Source of the DNA: Nonomuraea sp. SYSU D8015
GTDB lineage: Bacteria; Actinomycetota; Actinomycetes; Streptosporangiales; Streptosporangiaceae
Assembly: GCF_008065375.1 (NCBI RefSeq)
Contig: NZ_VJYI01000034.1
Span: 28,620 to 92,619 of the forward strand
DNA: 64,000 nucleotides
Direction of reading: 5' to 3'
Both the position numbers and the translations under genes were made by a program. The notes under the pieces are model-generated. The model was not told where the DNA came from and searched no databases. It was given only the letters and a program-made list of their open reading frames with translations. Shown in pieces: positions 20,174-28,109 of the stretch. Numbering within the stretch: position 1 is the first letter of the stretch; the number at the start of each line of letters is the position of its first letter.

Positions 20174-21813
20174 CACTTCTTCTGGTGCCGGTAGAACTCG
20201 ACGGTCTCGGGCGGGAGCGGGGTGTTGCCGAGGATCAGGTCGGCCGCCTTCTCCGCCAGCATCATGACCGGCGCGTAGATGTTGCCGTTGGTGACGTACG
20301 GCATGACCGAGGCGTCCACCACGCGCAGCCCGTCGACGCCGTGCACGCGCATGGTCTCCGGGTCCACCACGGACATCTCGTCGATCCCCATCCTGGCCGT
20401 GCAGGACGGGTGCAGGGCCGTCTCGCCGTCCTTCGCGACCCAGTCGAGGATCTCCTCGTCGGTCTCGACGGACGGCCCCGGCGACAGCTCCCCGGTGCTG
20501 AACTCGGCCAGCGCGGGCTGCCCGAGGATGCTCCTGGCCACCCGGACGGCCTCCACCCACTCCCGGCGGTCCTGCGCGGTGGACAGATAGTTGAACCGCA
20601 GGGCGGGGTGCTGCCGGGGGTCGGCGCTCTTGATCTTCACCGAGCCGCGGGCATCGGAGTACATCGGCCCGACGTGCACCTGGTAGCCATGCCCGCCCGC
20701 GGGCGCCGAGCCGTCGTAGCGGACCGCGATGGGCAGGAAGTGGAACATCAGGTTGGGATAGTCGACGTCGTCGTTGCTGCGGACGAAGCCGCCGGCCTCG
20801 AAGTGGTTGGTCGCCCCTGGCCCCTTGCGCAGGAAGAGCCACTGCGCGCCGATCCACGGATGGCGCCACTTCTGCAGGTTGGGCTGCATCGAGACCGGTT
20901 CGGAGCAGCCGTGCTGGATGTAGACCTCCAGGTGGTCCTGCAGGTTCTCGCCGACGCCCGGCAGGTCGTGCACCACGCCGATGCCCAGCGCGGACAGCTC
21001 ACGCGCGTTGCCGACGCCCGACAGCTGCAGCAGCTGCGGCGAGTTGATGGCGCCGCCGCACAGGATGACCTCTTTGGCGCGTACGGTGCCGCCGTCGTAC
21101 TCCACGCCGACCGCCCGCGTGCCCTCGAAGAGAACCCTCGACACGAACGCGCGGGTCTTGACCGTGAGGTTCGGGCGCTTGAGCACCGGGTGCAGGTAGG
21201 CGCGGGCGGCGCTGAGCCGCCGGCCGCGGCGGATGTTGCGGTCGAAGCGGGCGAAGCCCTCCTGACGGTAGCCGTTGACGTCGTCGGTGAGCGGGTAGCC
21301 TGCCTGCTGGACGGCCTCGAAGAACGCCGTGTAGAGCGGCGTGGTCGCGGGCCCGCGCTCCAGCGCCAGGGGCCCGTCATGGCCGCGGAAGGGGGTGCCC
21401 GGGTCGGCCAGGCAGTTCTCCATCCGCTTGAAGTAGGGCAGGCAGTGGGCGTAGTCCCAGTTCTTCATCCCGGGGTCGGCGCCCCAGCGCTCGTAGTCCA
21501 TCGGGTTGCCCCGCTGGAAGATCATGCCGTTGATGCTGCTGGAGCCGCCGAGCACCTTCCCCCGGGCGTGGTAGATCCGCCTGCCGTGCATGTGAGGCTC
21601 GGGCTCGGACTCGTACTGCCAGTCGTAGAAGCGGTTGCCGATGGGGAACGGCAGGGCCGCGGGCATGTGGATGAACACGTCCCACGGATAGTCCGGGCGG
21701 CCGGCCTCCAGGACCAGCACGCGCGTGGCAGGGTCCGCGGAGAGCCGGTTGGCCAGGGCGCAGCCCGCCGAGCCGCCTCCGACGATGACGAAGTCGTACT
21801 GGTGTGACGTCAT
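20173..21813 (-). CDS. betA: Choline dehydrogenase (GMC oxidoreductase)
   Basis: 546-aa FAD enzyme of the GMC family oxidising choline to betaine aldehyde. N-terminal FAD motif YDFVIVGGGSAGCALANRLS, GMC signature GKVLGGSSSINGMIFQRGN, and the C-terminal catalytic His region ALHPSCTARMG with the FAD-closing VDASVMPYVTNGN. ATG 21813 has GAGG 6 bases upstream; the longer frame reads back into the operator. Choline as substrate is inferred from strong BetA resemblance plus betB, the importer and the demethylation genes. It diverges from the IclR regulator. Confidence 0.92.
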   Translation of the reverse strand: MTSHQYDFVIVGGGSAGCALANRLSADPATRVLVLEAGRPDYPWDVFIHMPAALPFPIGNRFYDWQYESEPEPHMHGRRIYHARGKVLGGSSSINGMIFQRGNPMDYERWGADPGMKNWDYAHCLPYFKRMENCLADPGTPFRGHDGPLALERGPATTPLYTAFFEAVQQAGYPLTDDVNGYRQEGFARFDRNIRRGRRLSAARAYLHPVLKRPNLTVKTRAFVSRVLFEGTRAVGVEYDGGTVRAKEVILCGGAINSPQLLQLSGVGNARELSALGIGVVHDLPGVGENLQDHLEVYIQHGCSEPVSMQPNLQKWRHPWIGAQWLFLRKGPGATNHFEAGGFVRSNDDVDYPNLMFHFLPIAVRYDGSAPAGGHGYQVHVGPMYSDARGSVKIKSADPRQHPALRFNYLSTAQDRREWVEAVRVARSILGQPALAEFSTGELSPGPSVETDEEILDWVAKDGETALHPSCTARMGIDEMSVVDPETMRVHGVDGLRVVDASVMPYVTNGNIYAPVMMLAEKAADLILGNTPLPPETVEFYRHQKK

Positions 21814-21846
21814 AGTGCCTCGTCTCATCGCACGTTTCACCGAATC

Positions 21847-21882
21847 GTATCGCTATACGCACCGTGTTTCACTAGATGCAAC
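21847..21882. promoter_or_regulatory. Operator sites D1 and D2 between betA and iclR-type gene
   Basis: D1, rc GGTGCGTATAGCGATAC (21847-21863), and D2, GTTTCACTAGATGCAAC (21866-21882), sit side by side in the 127-bp betA/regulator gap. Both are weaker matches to the island palindrome than sites B, C2 and E. The location suggests autoregulation plus control of betA. A GTTTCAC word also repeats at 21834 and 21866. Confidence 0.55.
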
Positions 21883-21940
21883 ATGAGATCTTTTGGTCGT
21901 ACGTTCGACGCAGGTTCCCCGTAGCACTTACAGTTTCGCT

Positions 21941-22714
21941 ATGAGCAACGACTCGGGCAGCGGGGGCGTGCAGTCCGTCGACAGGGCGATCAGTGTGCTG
22001 GAGATCCTGTCCCGCCGGGGCGAGGCCGGCGTGAGCGAGGTCGCCGCGGAGATCGACGTCCACAAGTCGACCGCCTTCCGGCTGCTCGGCGCGCTGGAGG
22101 CGCGCGGCCTGGTGGAGCAGGCCGAGGACCGCGGCAAATATCGCCTCGGCTTCGGCATCATCCGGCTGGCGGGCGGGGTCAGCACGCAGATGGACATCAT
22201 CCAGCGGGCCCGGCCGGTCTGCCACCGGCTGGCCGAGGAGATCGGCGAGACGGTGAACATCGCCGTGCTCCGCTCCACGTACGCGGTCAACCTCGACCAG
22301 GTCCGCGGCCCGTCGGCGGTCACCGCCTACAACTGGGTCGGCCAGATCACCCCGCTGCACGCCACCTCCAGCGGCAAGGTGCTGCTCGCCCACCTCGACG
22401 ACCAAGAGCGCGCCCGGCTGCTGTCGGAGGTGACGCTGGACGGCCTCACGGCCCGGACGATCATCGACGTCGACGCGCTGGAGAAGCAGCTCGCCGAGGC
22501 GCGCCAGGCGGGCTTCGCCTTCTGCCTGGAGGAGCTGGAGGACGGGCTCAACACCATGGCGGCGCCCATCCGCGCCTACCACGGCGAGGTCGTCGCCGCG
22601 GTCAGCGCCTCCGGGCCCGCCTACCGCTTCAGCCTCGAGCGCATCCAGGAGTTCGCGCCCCTCCTCATCGGCGGGGCCGACGAGATCAGCCGGCGGCTCG
22701 GCTACGCGGGTTAG
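21941..22714 (+). CDS. IclR-family transcriptional regulator, likely controller of the betaine island
   Basis: 257 aa. N-terminal winged helix-turn-helix (SVDRAISVLEILSRRGEAGV, then VAAEIDVHKSTAFRLLGALE) and a C-terminal GAF-like effector domain (HATSSGKVLLAHL, AGFAFCLEELEDGLNTMAAP). I chose ATG 21941 because the HTH begins shortly after it. No Shine-Dalgarno is visible, but TACAGT lies 7 bases before the ATG, so the mRNA may be leaderless. It is the only regulator inside the 24-kb island, and every island promoter region carries a common palindrome, hence the inferred role. Its stop overlaps the convergent Rieske oxygenase stop by 4 bp. The effector (choline, betaine or dimethylglycine) is unknown. 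Confidence 0.9.
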   Translation: MSNDSGSGGVQSVDRAISVLEILSRRGEAGVSEVAAEIDVHKSTAFRLLGALEARGLVEQAEDRGKYRLGFGIIRLAGGVSTQMDIIQRARPVCHRLAEEIGETVNIAVLRSTYAVNLDQVRGPSAVTAYNWVGQITPLHATSSGKVLLAHLDDQERARLLSEVTLDGLTARTIIDVDALEKQLAEARQAGFAFCLEELEDGLNTMAAPIRAYHGEVVAAVSASGPAYRFSLERIQEFAPLLIGGADEISRRLGYAG

Positions 22715-23826
22715 CCGACCCGGTCCTGGACCCATTCGTGGAAGGCGCCGATGTGGTGCTCGCTGGGCACCAGGACGCCGCCGTCGCGGTACGTGCGCGA
22801 GCTCATCGCGGGCTGGCAGCGCTCGCAGGCGTCGAAGTCCTGTTCGTTGACCCGGTGGAAGAGCTCGACCGACTTGTTCAGATCCTTGCCACTGGCCACG
22901 ACCTCCGGCAGGTAGAGCCAGTCGCACTCGACCACCGTGCGGTCGACGGCGAGGGGGAACATGCGGTGCAGGATGACGTGGTCGGGCACCAGGTTGACGA
23001 AGACCTGCGGCTTGATGGTGATCGCGTAGTAGCGCCGGTCCTGGTCATCTCTCAGCGTCGGGATGCGGTCGAGCCCCTCCGAGCCGTCCACGGTGAAGCC
23101 CTCGATCTGCTCGCCGAACTCCGCGCCGTGGCCGACGAAGTATTGAGCGGCGTACCCGTCGGCGAACTCCGGCAGCACCTCGGTCAGCTCAGGGTGGATC
23201 GTGGCGCAGTGGTAGCACTCCATGAAGTTCTCGACGATGAGCTTCCAGTTGGCCTTGACGTCGTAGACGATCCGCCGGCCGACCTCCAGGTTCGCCACGT
23301 CGTAGTTGTCGATCAGCTCGAGCGCGCCCAGCCGCTCGGCCACCGCGCCGTGCACGTCCTGCTCGAACGACGGCGGGTCGTCGGCCAGGCAGACCCACAC
23401 GTAGCCGAGCCATTCCCGGACGTGCACCTTCACCAGCCCGTACTTCACCCGGTCCAGGTCGGCCATCTTGGTCAGGTTGGGCGCCGCGATCAGCTTGCCG
23501 TCCAGGTCGTACGTCCACGCGTGGTAGGGGCACTGGAAGGCCCGCTTGACCTCGCCGGACTCCTCCGTGCACAGGGTCGCGCCGCGGTGCCGGCAGACGT
23601 TGTAGAAGGCCCGGATCGACCCGTCACGCGCCCGGCTGATGATCAGATTCTCGGTGCCGACCTGCACCGTCCTGAACGACCCCGGCTTGGGCACGTCGGA
23701 CGAGCGTACCGCGCAGAACCACATCGCCTCGAAGATTTCCTTCTGCTCCAGCGCGAAGATCTCCGGATCGGTGTAGTAGCGGCCCGGCAGGGTGGGGATC
23801 ACGCTGGAGGTCGTTGCGGTGGTCAC
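22711..23826 (-). CDS. gbcA: Rieske oxygenase, predicted glycine betaine demethylating monooxygenase (GbcA-like)
   Basis: 371-aa ring-hydroxylating-type oxygenase. Rieske [2Fe-2S] ligands are C78, H80 (CRHRG) and C99, H102 (CPYHAW). Mononuclear iron ligands are H206 and H211 (FMECYHCATIHPEL), with an Asp in NEQDF near residue 330. GTG 23826 is preceded by GAGGAG. The closest known role is GbcA, which turns glycine betaine into dimethylglycine and formaldehyde. Carnitine and stachydrine demethylases are relatives, so the substrate rests on context: the next two steps (dimethylglycine and sarcosine demethylation) and formaldehyde detoxification are all encoded here. Last gene of a five-gene operon. 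Confidence 0.85.
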   Translation of the reverse strand: MTTATTSSVIPTLPGRYYTDPEIFALEQKEIFEAMWFCAVRSSDVPKPGSFRTVQVGTENLIISRARDGSIRAFYNVCRHRGATLCTEESGEVKRAFQCPYHAWTYDLDGKLIAAPNLTKMADLDRVKYGLVKVHVREWLGYVWVCLADDPPSFEQDVHGAVAERLGALELIDNYDVANLEVGRRIVYDVKANWKLIVENFMECYHCATIHPELTEVLPEFADGYAAQYFVGHGAEFGEQIEGFTVDGSEGLDRIPTLRDDQDRRYYAITIKPQVFVNLVPDHVILHRMFPLAVDRTVVECDWLYLPEVVASGKDLNKSVELFHRVNEQDFDACERCQPAMSSRTYRDGGVLVPSEHHIGAFHEWVQDRVG

Positions 23827-23853
23827 GGAAGTCTCCTCTGGGTACGGGCCGGG

Positions 23854-24477
23854 TCAGTGCCCTCGGCGGATCCAGTCCTCTAGCTGCGGAGCCTCGGCTC
23901 CGATGGTGGTGTCGTCGCCGTGCCCGGTGTGCACCACCGTCTCGGCGGGGAGCGTGAGCAGGGTCTGGCTGATGGACGAGATGATCGTGGGGAAGTCGCT
24001 GTACGACCTGCCCGTGGCTCCCGGTCCACCCTGGAAGAGGGTGTCGCCGGAGAACAGCGCGCCGAGCTCGGGCACGTACAGGCACACGGCTCCCGGGGCG
24101 TGCCCGGGGGTGTGCAGGACGTGGACGGCGCAGTCCCCGAGGCGCAGGATCTGCCCGTTCACCAGCGGCCGGTCCGGCGACGCGGAGGGGTGCGCGAGCT
24201 TCCAGAGCACCTCGTCGTCCGGGTGCAGCAGCACCGGCGCCCCCGTGCGCGCGGCCAGCTCGGGCGCGGCGTCGACGTGGTCGTTGTGGGCGTGCGTGCA
24301 GACGATCCCGGTGACCCGGCGGTCGCCCACGGCACGTGCGATCGCCGCGGCGTCGTGGGCCGCGTCGACGACGAGGACCTGGTCGTCGTCACCCAGCAGC
24401 CAGACGTTGTTGTCGACGTCCCACGTGCCGCCGTCCAGGCTGAAGGTGCCGGAGGTGACCAGGCGCTCGATCCGCAT
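23854..24477 (-). CDS. MBL-fold hydrolase, candidate S-formylmycothiol hydrolase
   Basis: 207 aa. Complete metallo-beta-lactamase metal motif THAHNDHVDAA, with later ligands in HTPGHAPGAV, FSGDTLF and HTGHGDDTTIG. It starts with ATG 24477, which shares one base with the dehydrogenase stop (TGATG), so the two are coupled. MBL hydrolases next to mycothiol-dependent formaldehyde dehydrogenases are thought to hydrolyse the S-formylmycothiol product to formate and free mycothiol. That substrate is inference from position. Confidence 0.8.
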   Translation of the reverse strand: MRIERLVTSGTFSLDGGTWDVDNNVWLLGDDDQVLVVDAAHDAAAIARAVGDRRVTGIVCTHAHNDHVDAAPELAARTGAPVLLHPDDEVLWKLAHPSASPDRPLVNGQILRLGDCAVHVLHTPGHAPGAVCLYVPELGALFSGDTLFQGGPGATGRSYSDFPTIISSISQTLLTLPAETVVHTGHGDDTTIGAEAPQLEDWIRRGH

Positions 24478-25562
24478 CACAGCACCACCACGGAGCGCAG
24501 CACCTCGCCGTGGTGCATCTTGGTGAAGGCCTCCTCGACGTCGCCCAGGCCGATGGTCTCGGTGACGAACGCGTCGAGGTCGAAGCGGCCCTGCAGGTAG
24601 AGGGAGATCAGCATGGGGAAGTCGCGGCTCGGCAGGCAGTCGCCGTACCAGCTGGACTTGAGCGCGCCGCCGCGGCCGAAGACGTCGAGGAGCGGCAAAT
24701 CGAGCGTCATCTCGGGAGTGGGGACGCCCACGAGCACCACGGTCCCGGCCAGGTCGCGGGCGTAGAACGCCTGCTTGTACGTTTCCGGCCGGCCGACCGC
24801 GTCGATCACCACGTCCGCGCCGAAACCGCCGGTGAGCTCCCTGATCCGTTCGACCGGGTCGCTCTCCTTGGCGTTGACGGTGTGCGTCGCGCCGAAGCCG
24901 CGAGCCCAGTCGAGCTTCCGGTCGTCCACGTCGACGGCGATGATCGTGGTGGCGCCGACCAGCCGGGCCCCGGCGATCGCCGCGTTGCCGACGCCGCCGC
25001 AGCCGATGACCGCGACCGAGTCGCCGCGGCCGACGCCGCCGGTGTTCACTGCCGCGCCGAGGCCGGCCATCACGCCGCACCCGAGGAGTCCGGCGGCGGC
25101 CGGGGAGGCGGCCGGGTCGACCTTCGTGCACTGGCCCGCGGCCACCAGCGTCTTCTCGGCGAACGCGCCGATGCCCAGGGCGGGGCTGAGCGGCGTGCCG
25201 TCCGCCAGCGTCATCTTCTGGGTGGCGTTGTGGGTGTTGAAGCAGTACTGCGGGCGGCCCCTGAGACAGGAACGGCAGGACCCGCACACGGCGCGCCAGT
25301 TGAGGATGACGAAGTCGCCGGGCGCGACGTCGGCGACGCCGGGGCCGACGGCCTCCACCACACCGGCGGCCTCGTGGCCGAGCAGGAACGGGTAGTCGTC
25401 GCTGATGCCGCCTTCACGGTAGTGCAGGTCGGTGTGGCAGACGCCGCAGGTCTGCACCTTCACCAGCGCTTCGCCCGGGCCCGGATCCGGCACGAGGATC
25501 GTCTCCAGGCTGACCGGCTTGCCCTTGCCCGTCGCGACCACGCCGCGTACTTCATGAGCCAT
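24477..25562 (-). CDS. S-(hydroxymethyl)mycothiol dehydrogenase-type zinc alcohol dehydrogenase (formaldehyde detoxification)
   Basis: 361 aa. Catalytic zinc ligands CGVCHTD and GHEAAG; structural zinc cysteines in RAVCGSCRSCLRGRPQYC; NAD-binding VAVIGCGGVGNAAIAGA. Overall it reads as the actinobacterial mycothiol-dependent formaldehyde dehydrogenase family. ATG 25562 has AGGAG 6 bases upstream. It sits in the same operon as the Rieske demethylase, whose reaction releases formaldehyde, which makes a detoxifying role convincing. Other class III-like alcohol dehydrogenase activities are possible. Confidence 0.88.
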   Translation of the reverse strand: MAHEVRGVVATGKGKPVSLETILVPDPGPGEALVKVQTCGVCHTDLHYREGGISDDYPFLLGHEAAGVVEAVGPGVADVAPGDFVILNWRAVCGSCRSCLRGRPQYCFNTHNATQKMTLADGTPLSPALGIGAFAEKTLVAAGQCTKVDPAASPAAAGLLGCGVMAGLGAAVNTGGVGRGDSVAVIGCGGVGNAAIAGARLVGATTIIAVDVDDRKLDWARGFGATHTVNAKESDPVERIRELTGGFGADVVIDAVGRPETYKQAFYARDLAGTVVLVGVPTPEMTLDLPLLDVFGRGGALKSSWYGDCLPSRDFPMLISLYLQGRFDLDAFVTETIGLGDVEEAFTKMHHGEVLRSVVVL

Positions 25563-25576
25563 GTCTTACTCCTGTG

Positions 25577-26764
25577 CTAGCCGGCCTGCACCGGCATGGT
25601 CTCGAGTTGGCGACGCCAACGGGTGAACAGCCGGACCTGGTTGACGCCCAGCACCGCCACCGGCCGATCGGCCTGCCGGTAGACGGCGAGGAACCTGCCG
25701 TCGGCCGGATCGCCTTCCTCCACGGTCACGGTGTCCGCCTCGTCGGCGCGCCCGATGAACTGGATCTTCATGTCGAACTGGTCGGACCAGATGTAGGCCG
25801 GGCGCGGGGGCGCCGGGCGGGCGGTGCCGCCGGACAACAGTGTCGCCGCCGCGACGGCGGCCCGCTGCCGGGCGCCGGTCCAGTGCTCGATCCGGTGGTG
25901 ACGGCCCTGCGCGGGGTCCCACCAGGCCGCGCAGTCGCCGACGGCGACGATCCCCGGGACGGAGGTGCCGCCTCCCTCGTCGCAGAGCACGCCGTCGCCC
26001 AGTTCGACGCCGCTCCCCCGCAACCAGGCGGTGTTGGGCACCGCTCCGATGCCGACCACCACGACGTCGGCAGGCAGATGCGTGCCGTCTTCCAGCCGTA
26101 CGCCGTCGGCGCGGAGCGAGCCCGCGCGCTCCGTGGCCGTCACCTCGGTCACGCGGGCGCCGGCGATCAGGCGGACGCCGCGCTGCTCGTGCAGGGCGGC
26201 GATGGCCTGAGCCATCGTGAGACCGACGACGCCGGCCAGCGGCGCCGGTCCCGACTCCACGAGGGTGACGCCGAGGCCGAGCTCGCGGGCCGTGGCGGCG
26301 ACCTCGGCGCCGATGAAACCGCCGCCGATCACCACCAGTCGCCCGGCGCTCTCCAACTCGGCGCGCAGGGCGTGGGCGTCGTCGAGGGTGCGCAGCGTGT
26401 GCACGCCGCGCAGACCCTCGGTGCGCGGGAGCGTCCGCGCGGCCGCGCCGGTGGCGATCACGATGCCGTCGACCACCAGGGAGGTGCCGTCGCTCAACGT
26501 GATCCGGCGGGAGACCGCGTCCAGGCCGGTCGCGGCCACGCCGAGCCGCCATTCGATGCGGGGATCCTCGCCGTCGTCCTCCAGGGCCAGGTCGGCCTCG
26601 CCGATCACGCCCTTGAGGAAGTCCTTGGAGAGAGGGGGGCGGTCGTAGGGCCGGTGCCGCTCCTCCCCGATGACGACGAGCCGTCCCTCGTAGCCCTGAT
26701 CGCGAAGGGCGCGGGCCGTCAGCAACCCGGCGAGCGAGGCGCCGACCACGCAGACCGTGTTCAC
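25577..26764 (-). CDS. FAD-dependent ferredoxin reductase for the Rieske system
   Basis: 395 aa, NAD(P)H-dependent reductase of the oxygenase-coupled ferredoxin reductase type. FAD motif TVCVVGASLAGLLTARALR, the family phrase RPYDRPPLSKDFL, NAD(P) motif RLVVIGGGFIGAEVAATARE and FAD-closing IVAVGDCAAWWDP. GTG 26764 overlaps the ferredoxin stop as GTGA. Pairs with the preceding Rieske ferredoxin to pass electrons from NAD(P)H to the oxygenase at the operon's end. GbcB of Pseudomonas instead fuses reductase and ferredoxin, so this is a split arrangement. Confidence 0.88.
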   Translation of the reverse strand: MNTVCVVGASLAGLLTARALRDQGYEGRLVVIGEERHRPYDRPPLSKDFLKGVIGEADLALEDDGEDPRIEWRLGVAATGLDAVSRRITLSDGTSLVVDGIVIATGAAARTLPRTEGLRGVHTLRTLDDAHALRAELESAGRLVVIGGGFIGAEVAATARELGLGVTLVESGPAPLAGVVGLTMAQAIAALHEQRGVRLIAGARVTEVTATERAGSLRADGVRLEDGTHLPADVVVVGIGAVPNTAWLRGSGVELGDGVLCDEGGGTSVPGIVAVGDCAAWWDPAQGRHHRIEHWTGARQRAAVAAATLLSGGTARPAPPRPAYIWSDQFDMKIQFIGRADEADTVTVEEGDPADGRFLAVYRQADRPVAVLGVNQVRLFTRWRRQLETMPVQAG

Positions 26765-27111
26765 GCCTGGCCCTTCACGGTGACACCCGGCGGCAGGTTG
26801 GGCGGCGCGTCCGACGGCACGACGTAGATGACGTCGTCCTCCACGACGACCTGATGCGTGCGGACCGGCCGCTTCGCGGGCGGGGCGTCCACCATCCCGG
26901 TGCGCAGGTCGAAGCGCGAGGCGTGCAGCGGGCATTCGACCTCGCAGCCCTCCAGCCATCCGTCCGCCAGCGAGGCATCCTGGTGAGTGCAGGTGTCGTC
27001 GATCGCGAAGAGGTCACCGTCGTCGGTGTGGAAGACCGCGATGGGCGGATCGACGTCGAGGCGGAGGGCCTCTCCTCGCGGCAGTGACGCGAGAGGGCAC
27101 GCAGGGATCAT
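26761..27111 (-). CDS. Rieske-type ferredoxin
   Basis: 116 aa soluble Rieske [2Fe-2S] protein. Ligands are C41, H43 (CTHQDASL) and C60, H63 (CPLHASRF). ATG 27111 follows GGGGTG; a GTG at 27132 would add seven residues. First gene of the operon ferredoxin, FAD reductase, formaldehyde dehydrogenase, MBL hydrolase, Rieske oxygenase, so it most likely shuttles electrons between reductase and oxygenase. Confidence 0.9.
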   Translation of the reverse strand: MIPACPLASLPRGEALRLDVDPPIAVFHTDDGDLFAIDDTCTHQDASLADGWLEGCEVECPLHASRFDLRTGMVDAPPAKRPVRTHQVVVEDDVIYVVPSDAPPNLPPGVTVKGQA

Positions 27112-27144
27112 CGTGTCACACCCCGGTTTCACAAAGAGAAACGT

Positions 27145-27161
27145 CTAGCGCTATACGCAAC
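27145..27161. promoter_or_regulatory. Operator site E upstream of the Rieske operon
   Basis: CTAGCGCTATACGCAAC, rc GTTGCGTATAGCGCTAG, lies 34 bp upstream of the ferredoxin ATG and matches sites B and C2 over GTTGCGTAT-R-GCGC. The remaining bases to 27275 show no other signal. Confidence 0.65.
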
Positions 27162-27275
27162 AGACTGAGGGTGCGGAATGCGGATGTCAAGACCGGTTTG
27201 CGGGGACTTGGTGCATGGTTTCTGATTGGGCTTCCCACCCGCTACCCGCAGGTCACGGGGAGGCCGGTACGCCGG

Positions 27276-27860
27276 TCAGCTGCGCAGGCGTGGCCAGCTC
27301 GACTTCGGCTGCCATCCGGCCGGAGGATCCTCCCCCACCAGCCCGTCCACGGCCTCGCGGAGCAGGTCGGCATGGCCGGTGTGCCGCCCGTACTCCTCGA
27401 TCAGGTCGCAGACCAGCCGGCGCAGGCTGACACGGCGCCCGTCGGAGTAGGCGAGGTGGACGAGCTGGTCGAGCCCGCCGGCGGCCAGGGCCGCGTCGAG
27501 CTTCGCCCGGGACCGTTCGACGGTGGCGTCCCAGAGTGCGTAGAGGTCTTCGGGGCTGTCGTCGGCGGCCGAGGTGAAGTCCCAGTCGGGGTCGGCGTCC
27601 CAGTCCGCGGTGTCCCACGGCGTGCCGAGCGGCGCGCCGCTGAGCTTGGGGCCGAACATCGCGTCCTCGGCACGCGCGAGGTGCTTGAGCAGCCCGCCCA
27701 GCGTCAGCGAGGAGGCGCCGACGCGGGTCCGCAGCCCGGTCGCGTCGAGGTCGTCGGTCTTCCAGCGGAAGGTTGTGCGCAGGCGCTCGAGGGCGCCGAC
27801 GAGGTGCTCGGCCTCGGTGCCCGCGAGGGGCGGCTCCCACCAGTAATCGTCGTCAGCCAT
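27276..27860 (-). CDS. DinB/DUF664 family protein (mycothiol-transferase-like)
   Basis: 194-aa four-helix-bundle DinB relative. Three His typical of the metal site: LLKHLARAED and EYGRHTGHADLLRE. Start ATG 27860 (MADDDYWWEPPLAG), a common opening of DUF664 proteins in actinomycetes. Family members are suspected mycothiol-dependent S-transferases. Monocistronic, divergent from the beta-helix gene. No direct tie to the betaine island apart from mycothiol. Confidence 0.82.
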   Translation of the reverse strand: MADDDYWWEPPLAGTEAEHLVGALERLRTTFRWKTDDLDATGLRTRVGASSLTLGGLLKHLARAEDAMFGPKLSGAPLGTPWDTADWDADPDWDFTSAADDSPEDLYALWDATVERSRAKLDAALAAGGLDQLVHLAYSDGRRVSLRRLVCDLIEEYGRHTGHADLLREAVDGLVGEDPPAGWQPKSSWPRLRS

Positions 27861-28013
27861 GCCGCAACCGTAGAGCCCATTCCGGACGTTCTGCGTCCGG
27901 AGCCCGTCAGAGCTCCAGAGACCGCTCCAGCAACTGCGCGCGGGCACCGAGATGGAGCGGCCGTGCTCTTGTGATACAAGCGGTCCGCGCGGTAGAAACG
28001 TCCGACCGTATGT

Positions 28014-28029
28014 GAGAGAGCGCTCTCTC
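28014..28029. promoter_or_regulatory. LacI-type operator palindrome
   Basis: GAGAGAGCGCTCTCTC is a perfect 16-bp palindrome with the central CG and GAGCGCTC core typical of LacI-family operators in actinomycete sugar genes. It lies 81 bp upstream of the secreted beta-helix gene. No LacI gene is in the window. Confidence 0.6.
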
Positions 28030-28109
28030 GCGGGTCCGGCGGTGTCCGGCCGCCCGTCTGAGAACCCCCTCGGCCGAGCGCTGCAGAGGCAGCGGAAAGG
28101 ACGGACCGT

